From positions 1 to 10,070 of the forward strand of contig CAKZPJ010000414.1 of assembly GCA_937138955.1 (NCBI GenBank): a DNA stretch of 10,070 bases, read 5' to 3'. This stretch comes from an uncultured Flammeovirgaceae bacterium. Its GTDB lineage: Bacteria > Bacteroidota > Bacteroidia > Cytophagales > Cyclobacteriaceae. Under the pieces are notes generated by a model, which saw only the letters and a program-made list of their open reading frames with translations, did not search any database and was not told the DNA's origin. Every line of letters begins with the position of its first letter. Position 1 is the stretch's first letter. The position numbers and the translations under genes are program-made. Shown piece by piece: positions 5,648-10,070 of this stretch.

Positions 5648-8614
5648 ATGAAAGTCTCGCCCGAACGGCCATTTAAAGTACTTTATTCACTTTTTAACCA
5701 CGAATACCTAGGCTACTTGTTTGAGTCGTTTGCCGTACAACTGAATGAGAGGCAAGAATTTACCTTTGAGCATCAGAATATTTCTTATAAGAATGCTCGT
5801 GAGTTTTCTAAAGATCTTGATGAGCAGGATTATGAGTTAATTCAGCTGATGGACTCCATGCAGCAGGAAGTCATTATCAAGAAATTTCATAAAAAGCGAG
5901 TAAAGCCCCACGAGTTCTTTTTCAAGGTTTACTTAGGAGATAGTGAGAAAAATCAAGCCTTAAAGGAAGAAATTGCGGCGTATCTGGAAGATATTCGCGC
6001 CCAAATACTCCCTTTGCTTCGGGGGAAGCGGTTGTTTGAAATGAGTAAAGATGGCGAACCAGTAGGTCAAAAGATTGAGGTGTTGCCCAAAAAAGCCACG
6101 GTGCTTTTTCACTTTAGGCGCAACGAAGATAATACTCACTACTTTCCAACCATCAAATACGATAACGAGAAAGTAGACTTTCAGTACAAGCACGCCTATA
6201 TCATTTGTAACCAGCCCGCCTGGATGGTGCTGGAAAACCGTCTGTATACTTTTGAAAAGGAAGTAGATGGAAACAAACTTCAACCCTTTCTTAACAAGAA
6301 ATTTATCGCTATTCCCAGGAAGGTAGAAGACTCGTACTACCGCAAATTTGTCGCTTCGCTGATTTCGTCATTTGATGTTTATGCCAAAGGCTTTGATATT
6401 GTGACAGAACGGCATCGGCCTAAACCAATTTTGTCTTTTCATGAGATCTCATCTACTCCGTCAGAAGAGCGCAATAACGGACGTGGCAGTAGCACAGCTA
6501 CGCTTTCCAAAAATGTTTCAGTCAGCTATATTAATTTTGAATTAGCCTTTCAGTACGGCACCCACCAATTTCAGGCTGACACTGAGAGGGTGAGTGTAGT
6601 AGTTGATAAAGATGAAAAGAATGACCAGTATACGTTTCGTCGGATCGTTCGCAACCACTACGCCGAAAAGGAAGCACTTGGGTTTTTGCAAGAACATGCT
6701 CTTCCATTGGAAGGCCGTAAAAAGATGCTTGACCGAGATGCTGCTATTGATTGGGTCAATCAAAATAAAGCAGAACTACAAGAATTCGGCATCGCGTTGA
6801 GGCAACAGGTGGTAGGTGAGAAGAAATATTTTCTAGGCGAATCAACCATGAAAGTAGAGGTACGCGAGAATATTGATTGGTTCGATATTCACGCTATCGT
6901 CAAATTTGGTGAATATGAGATTCCCTTTGCCGAAATTCGCTCACTCATTTTGGCTAAGAAGCGGGAGGTAATGTTACCCAATGGCGAAGTAGCTATCATT
7001 CCTGAAGTGTGGTTTACCGAATATTCGGAGCTATTTGCTTTTACCGAATCACCAGATATGGATGCAGGCAATGTGCGCTTGAAAAAGTATCACCTATCGT
7101 TGGTGCAAGACTTGCAAAATGGGAACTTGGCTAAAGTGACCATGGACCGCAAGCTAGATCGTTTACGACAGTTCGAAAAAATTGAGGATCATCAGCTACC
7201 GGAACACTTCAAAGGCACACTGCGGCCCTATCAAAAAGCCGGTTACAATTGGATGCATTTTTTGAACCAGTACCACTTTGGTGGCTGCCTGGCTGATGAT
7301 ATGGGACTGGGGAAAACAGTGCAAACCCTGGCTCTGCTGCAACGGCAAAAGGAGTTACATGAGGAGCAACAGCAAACCATGAATACCTCCTTGTTGATTA
7401 TGCCCACTTCGCTGATTTATAATTGGGAGATGGAAGCTGCCAAATTTACTCCTAACTTGAAAGTGTTTACCTATACCGGAACTCACCGTGACAAAAACGT
7501 GGCGCAATTTGCCGACTACGACTTGGTGCTGACATCCTACGGTATTGCTCGCATAGATATTGATATTTTAAAAGATTACTATTTTCACTATGTGATTCTA
7601 GACGAGTCGCAAGCCATCAAAAATCCTGATTCTAATATAGCGCAGGCGGTTCGTGAATTTAACGCTAAACACCGTCTCATTCTAACGGGTACGCCGCTGG
7701 AAAATAGCACTATGGACCTCTGGTCGCAGATGACATTCATTAATCCTGGATTATTGGGAAGCCAGTCGTTCTTCCGAAGTGAGTTTGTCGTCCCTATTGA
7801 GAAGAAAGGCAACCTAAATAAAACTTCTAAGCTGTATAGTATTATTAAACCGTTTATCCTTCGGCGACAGAAATGGCAAGTAGCTACTGAGTTACCTGAG
7901 AAGGTGGAGAACGTGAAGTACTGTACTATGACGAATGAGCAAGAAGCCTGCTATGAAGAAGCAAAGTCATTTTACCGCAATGAGATTCTCAACCTAATTG
8001 AGAACGAAGGGATCAAGAAATCGCAGTTACTATTGTTGCAGGGCCTAACCAAGCTACGGCAGATTGCCAATCACCCGAAGATGGTGGATGAAAGCTATGA
8101 GCATGATTCAGGTAAGATGGAAGATATGCTTCATATGATTGTCAGCACACTGAGCGAAGGACATAAAATTCTTATTTTCAGTCAGTTTGTAAAGCATTTG
8201 ACCCTGCTGAAGAAGCACCTAACCGAAATGAATTATCCATTTGCCTACCTAGACGGAAGTACCAAAAATCGTAAAGAGCAAGTGGAGCGTTTCCAGCACG
8301 ATGCTTCTTTGAATTTGTTTCTGATCTCTTTGCGAGCGGGTGGGGTTGGACTTAATCTGACAAAAGCTGACTACGTATTTATCCTTGACCCTTGGTGGAA
8401 CCCAGCGGTAGAAGCCCAAGCGATTGACCGAGCGCACCGAATTGGTCAGAAAAACCAGGTGTTTACCTACAAATTTATTACCCGGAACACCGTGGAGGAG
8501 AAAATTCTCCGACTGCAGCGTAGTAAAGTAAAACTAGCTACTGATCTTATCTCTACTGAGGAAACCTTTGTGAAGCGATTAACCCAAGAGGATATTACCG
8601 CCATATTGAGCTAG
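5648..8614 (+). CDS. SWI2/SNF2-family DNA-dependent ATPase (DEAD/DEAH-box superfamily 2 helicase-like)
   Basis: The 988-residue protein belongs to the bacterial Snf2 group (COG0553), ATP-driven translocases that remodel protein-nucleic-acid complexes without true unwinding. The C-terminal half carries both RecA-like lobes: motif I DDMGLGKT (550-557, Walker A Lys 556), motif II as DESQ (652-655), motif III LTGTP (679-683), LWSQMTFINPGLLG, then KILIFSQF, YLDGSTKNRKEQVERF, motif V RAGGVGLNLTKADYVFILDP and motif VI QAIDRAHRIGQ (924-934, Arg 928 and Arg 931). The N-terminal 530 or so residues are a poorly defined Snf2-associated region with no cysteine-rich SWIM zinc finger. The start is set at ATG 5648 (MKVSPERPFKVLY); an in-frame TTG at 5612 would add 12 residues. 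The gene lies 71 bases after the permease stop and ends convergently with the next gene. Its cellular role is unknown; transcription recycling or DNA repair are possible. Confidence 0.93.
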   Translation: MKVSPERPFKVLYSLFNHEYLGYLFESFAVQLNERQEFTFEHQNISYKNAREFSKDLDEQDYELIQLMDSMQQEVIIKKFHKKRVKPHEFFFKVYLGDSEKNQALKEEIAAYLEDIRAQILPLLRGKRLFEMSKDGEPVGQKIEVLPKKATVLFHFRRNEDNTHYFPTIKYDNEKVDFQYKHAYIICNQPAWMVLENRLYTFEKEVDGNKLQPFLNKKFIAIPRKVEDSYYRKFVASLISSFDVYAKGFDIVTERHRPKPILSFHEISSTPSEERNNGRGSSTATLSKNVSVSYINFELAFQYGTHQFQADTERVSVVVDKDEKNDQYTFRRIVRNHYAEKEALGFLQEHALPLEGRKKMLDRDAAIDWVNQNKAELQEFGIALRQQVVGEKKYFLGESTMKVEVRENIDWFDIHAIVKFGEYEIPFAEIRSLILAKKREVMLPNGEVAIIPEVWFTEYSELFAFTESPDMDAGNVRLKKYHLSLVQDLQNGNLAKVTMDRKLDRLRQFEKIEDHQLPEHFKGTLRPYQKAGYNWMHFLNQYHFGGCLADDMGLGKTVQTLALLQRQKELHEEQQQTMNTSLLIMPTSLIYNWEMEAAKFTPNLKVFTYTGTHRDKNVAQFADYDLVLTSYGIARIDIDILKDYYFHYVILDESQAIKNPDSNIAQAVREFNAKHRLILTGTPLENSTMDLWSQMTFINPGLLGSQSFFRSEFVVPIEKKGNLNKTSKLYSIIKPFILRRQKWQVATELPEKVENVKYCTMTNEQEACYEEAKSFYRNEILNLIENEGIKKSQLLLLQGLTKLRQIANHPKMVDESYEHDSGKMEDMLHMIVSTLSEGHKILIFSQFVKHLTLLKKHLTEMNYPFAYLDGSTKNRKEQVERFQHDASLNLFLISLRAGGVGLNLTKADYVFILDPWWNPAVEAQAIDRAHRIGQKNQVFTYKFITRNTVEEKILRLQRSKVKLATDLISTEETFVKRLTQEDITAILS

Positions 8615-8638
8615 AAAATAAGCAGCTTCTAATAGGAA

Positions 8639-8705
8639 AACGGTCGGTAGCCAGCAGTTCGTTAATTGCTAAAAATTAGAGTTCAAAAAATGACTACCAA
8701 CCGTT
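8639..8705 (-). terminator. Long inverted repeat between convergent genes, candidate shared terminator
   Basis: The arms AACGGTCGGTAGCCA (8639-8653) and TGACTACCAACCGTT (8691-8705) match at 13 of 15 positions around a 37-base loop. Both mismatches are C-A in plus-strand RNA but G-U wobbles in minus-strand RNA, so the full 15-bp stem forms only in the transcript of the minus-strand gene that ends at 8726. On that strand the stem is followed by TTTTCC, a short T-run. The large loop is unusual for an intrinsic terminator; it may equally be a palindromic repeat or an RNA 3'-end stabiliser. Confidence 0.5.
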
Positions 8706-8725
8706 ATTTCTTGATAGTATGCGAA

Positions 8726-9202
8726 TCAAGGCTCAGGATTACGTGCCTCTACGGGGTATGAAGATGGGTTTACTGTAGTCATGTTAATGATTTTCCACTG
8801 ACCTTCCATCTTTTCTAGCACTCGCTGCTCCTTCAGTGTAACCCCATTATTGGTGCTTTGGTCAAAACGTGCCCAGGCTATATTATCAGTTATTTTATAG
8901 TGCCAATCACTTCGATCTACGTTCATTTTACCTTCTACCGGTGGGTTTTGTTCCATAGACTGCTTCATATGGCTGCTTATTTCATCCCAGCCATCAGCAA
9001 ATTCTATATATTCGTTCATCGTTACGCTGAAGTAGGCATAAGGGGTGTGCCCCCAATGTTCAGCCCATTTATCGTAATTCCGCTCTAGCCAAGCATTGGT
9101 TTCTCCCTCAATAACTTGCCGTATTGCGTCCTCTTCACCTTGGGCAAAAAGCGTAGTAACGGAGAATAGTAAAAGCGTTAACAAAAATGCAGTTGTCTTC
9201 AT
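8726..9202 (-). CDS. Secreted NTF2/SnoaL-like (DUF4440-type) protein
   Basis: This 158-residue protein begins with a Sec signal peptide, MKTTAFLLTLLLFSVTTLFAQG, with likely signal peptidase I cleavage near residues 20-21; there is no lipobox Cys. The mature part has the cone-shaped NTF2-like pattern: the helix EDAIRQVIEGETNAWLERNYDKWAEHW, a substrate-pocket segment with AYFSV, a helix around GWDEISSHMKQSMEQ, and strands including NIAWARFDQSTNNG, TLKEQRVLEKMEGQWKIINMTTVN. Proteins of this type are common in the Bacteroidota periplasm or outside the cell and are mostly uncharacterised; some relatives are isomerases, dehydratases or ligand binders, but no catalytic residues can be assigned here. 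The start is the ATG at 9202, with the signal peptide directly behind it. It is monocistronic by position, with 330 bases upstream of it and convergent SNF2 downstream. Confidence 0.85.
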   Translation of the reverse strand: MKTTAFLLTLLLFSVTTLFAQGEEDAIRQVIEGETNAWLERNYDKWAEHWGHTPYAYFSVTMNEYIEFADGWDEISSHMKQSMEQNPPVEGKMNVDRSDWHYKITDNIAWARFDQSTNNGVTLKEQRVLEKMEGQWKIINMTTVNPSSYPVEARNPEP

Positions 9203-9270
9203 AGCAGTGAAAGTTTAAGTTATCTATTTGAAAACTTTTATTTCAAGAATATGGATGTACAACCAATGAA

Positions 9271-9338
9271 CCGGCGAAGGACACGAACCAACAAATGATA
9301 GGGCAAAAAGCTAAAGCAAGAATAGTACTGTTCGCCGG
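9271..9338. repeat. 8-bp perfect inverted repeat CCGGCGAA / TTCGCCGG
   Basis: CCGGCGAA (9271-9278) is perfectly repeated in inverse at 9331-9338, and a near copy CCGGTGAA occurs in direct orientation at 9414-9421. A second pair, ATAGGG (9298-9303) and CCCTAT (9345-9350), interleaves with it, which would be a pseudoknot topology if both formed in RNA. The short arms make chance a serious alternative. Confidence 0.35.
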
Positions 9339-9364
9339 AACAAACCCTATGAGCAAAAATGGGT

Positions 9365-9387
9365 AGTTGCTATAAGCGTAAGCAACT
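9365..9387 (-). terminator. Small hairpin followed by a T-run on the minus strand
   Basis: AGTTGCT (9365-9371) and AGCAACT (9381-9387) form a perfect 7-bp stem with a 9-base loop. On the minus strand the stem is followed by ACCCATTTTTG. It could terminate kinase transcripts arriving from the right, but the T-run begins five bases after the stem and the stem is short, so this is weak. Confidence 0.35.
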
Positions 9388-9421
9388 CTCATTTATTAAT
9401 GTACATAATTTTTCCGGTGAA

Positions 9422-9502
9422 TACCAAATCTGATTGATTAGATTTTAAAAACAGATCAAAATTTGTTGGTTAGAATAGTAATTTGGCAATCAGAGTTTGG
9501 TA
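9422..9502. repeat. 15-bp inverted repeat with one bulge, enclosing a small hairpin
   Basis: TACCAAATCTGATTG (9422-9436) pairs at every base with CAATCAGAGTTTGGTA (9487-9502) except for one extra G at 9495. Within the 50-base loop a smaller stem, AACAGAT (9450-9456) with ATTTGTT (9461-9467), has six pairs and one G-T wobble around CAAA. The element begins 30 bases past the kinase stop. Neither strand shows a T-run directly after it, so it is not a standard intrinsic terminator; a palindromic mobile repeat or an mRNA 3'-end structure fits better. Confidence 0.55.
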
Positions 9503-9532
9503 AAAACTACATGTCGAATTTACAGCTAAGTT

Positions 9533-10070
9533 CTACGGCTGAGCTGAGATATCCACCACCGGATTAATCTCTTTCCAAGCCAAAGCACTAGAACCTAGCA
9601 CCGCAGCGTTACGACCCTCTAGTGCTGAAGGAAGAATAGGTACTTTATTTTTGAAAATCTCAAACATATGCTCTTCCATATACTGCTTAGTTGGCTTAAA
9701 CAACGTATCCCCAGCTTTTGCTAAACCACCCAACAGAAAAATAGCTTCAGGACTGAAAATTGCTACTATGTCGGATAGGCTGCGCCCGAGCAGTTCGGCA
9801 GTGTAATCAAATGCTTCAAGAGCAACCGGATCACCTTTCAGAGCCAAATCGGTAATCATGGCTGCTGATAAATTATTGTAAGTGACATCTCGCAGGGGGG
9901 TTTCGTCAACCATATCAGCTAGTAGTTTAAACACCGTTCGCTTAATACCCGTAGCCGATACATAGGCTTCCAAGCAACCCTGGCGACCCAAACCACAGGT
10001 TCTACCGCCCGGACGGTGCATTAAGTGCCCCATTTCTCCGGCAAAGCCATCGTTACCGTAGATCAGATCA
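9533..10070 (-). CDS. ROK-family sugar kinase (glucokinase-like), C-terminal part (5' end outside window)
   Basis: ROK kinases phosphorylate glucose or related sugars with ATP in the cytoplasm; some relatives are repressors, but the visible part contains no DNA-binding segment. The frame runs off the right edge: before the Met at 10033 it reads DLIYGNDGFAGE, joining to MGHLMHRPGGR, so that Met is internal. About 178 of the usual 300-330 residues are present. Family marks are GFAGEMGHL with the metal-binding His, the cysteine region CGLGRQGCLEAYVSATGI, LLGRSLSDIVAIFSPEAIFLLGGLAKAGD (the C-terminal glycine-rich ATP-site segment) and LEGRNAAVLGSSALAW near the end. The normal zinc motif is C-x-C-G-x-x-G-C; here the second Cys is Leu (TTG codon at 9989-9991), leaving His, Cys and Cys. 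The sugar specificity cannot be decided from this fragment, and whether it is glucokinase or another hexokinase is inference. Confidence 0.92.
   Translation of the reverse strand, partial: DLIYGNDGFAGEMGHLMHRPGGRTCGLGRQGCLEAYVSATGIKRTVFKLLADMVDETPLRDVTYNNLSAAMITDLALKGDPVALEAFDYTAELLGRSLSDIVAIFSPEAIFLLGGLAKAGDTLFKPTKQYMEEHMFEIFKNKVPILPSALEGRNAAVLGSSALAWKEINPVVDISAQP

Larger units (their letters stand above)
9203..9532. other. Gene-free stretch with several inverted repeats
   Basis: This 330-base spacer lies between the ROK kinase stop and the NTF2-like gene start, both on the minus strand. It should hold the promoter and leader of the NTF2-like gene and the 3' end of the kinase transcript. 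No convincing open reading frame is present. A TATTCTTG on the minus strand (9251 down to 9244) differs from the -7 consensus by one base but lacks a correctly spaced -33 element. The stretch contains three inverted repeats, listed separately. Confidence 0.6.

Noticed and set aside
7601..7612. DESQ in place of DEAH/DEAQ in SNF2 motif II, considered as a possible inactive enzyme.
   Set aside because: The Asp-Glu pair needed for Mg-ATP is intact and all other motifs are conserved, so activity is expected.
8858..9088. A 76-codon plus-strand ORF opposite the NTF2-like gene.
   Set aside because: It is an antisense shadow of a gene with a clear signal peptide and family pattern.
9251..9298. A 15-codon plus-strand ORF with an Arg-rich end (MDVQPMNRRRTRTNK).
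   Set aside because: It is far too short to support from sequence alone, has no ribosome site, and lies in a region of inverted repeats.

Overview
The window reads as chromosomal DNA from a member of the Bacteroidota, most likely the Cytophagales. This is inferred from the Bacteroidota-type SHMT and TatC sequences, the rbfA/FtsX-like permease neighbourhood, a TAnnTTTG promoter element, the near absence of Shine-Dalgarno sites and a moderate G+C content. No phage, insertion sequence, CRISPR array or RNA gene is visible.

Layout. Positions 1-811 hold the 3' part of glyA (serine hydroxymethyltransferase), followed 6 bases later in the same direction by tatC (818-1723). A convergent minus-strand gene (1730-3205) encodes a large polytopic membrane protein with a GT-C-like N-terminus; its start codon is uncertain. 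A divergent spacer leads to a plus-strand GNAT acetyltransferase (3303-3809), then rbfA (3864-4235), a repeat-rich 102-base spacer, a LolC/LolE-type ABC transporter permease (4338-5576) and a SWI2/SNF2 ATPase (5648-8614). Two minus-strand genes close the window: a secreted NTF2/SnoaL-like protein (8726-9202) and the C-terminal part of a ROK-family sugar kinase (9533-10070). A 330-base gene-free stretch rich in inverted repeats separates them.

How the genes relate. This is mostly housekeeping: one-carbon metabolism, twin-arginine export, 30S maturation, probable lipoprotein release, nucleic-acid remodelling and sugar phosphorylation. glyA-tatC looks like one transcription unit, and rbfA and the permease probably form another. 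The remaining genes have no obvious shared pathway.

The most distinctive signal is the GNAT gene. It is A+T-rich, encodes 7 of its 10 arginines with AGA/AGG (0 of 21 in tatC and rbfA together), and is bracketed by perfect 11-base inverted repeats at 3285-3295 and 3837-3847, so it looks like a small inserted cassette. Other points are a ROK kinase lacking one zinc-ligand cysteine, a TatC with Gln at two usually acidic membrane positions, an 8-T tract that decides the frame of the membrane protein's only nearby ATG, and several long inverted repeats between genes. I see no convincing new multi-gene system.
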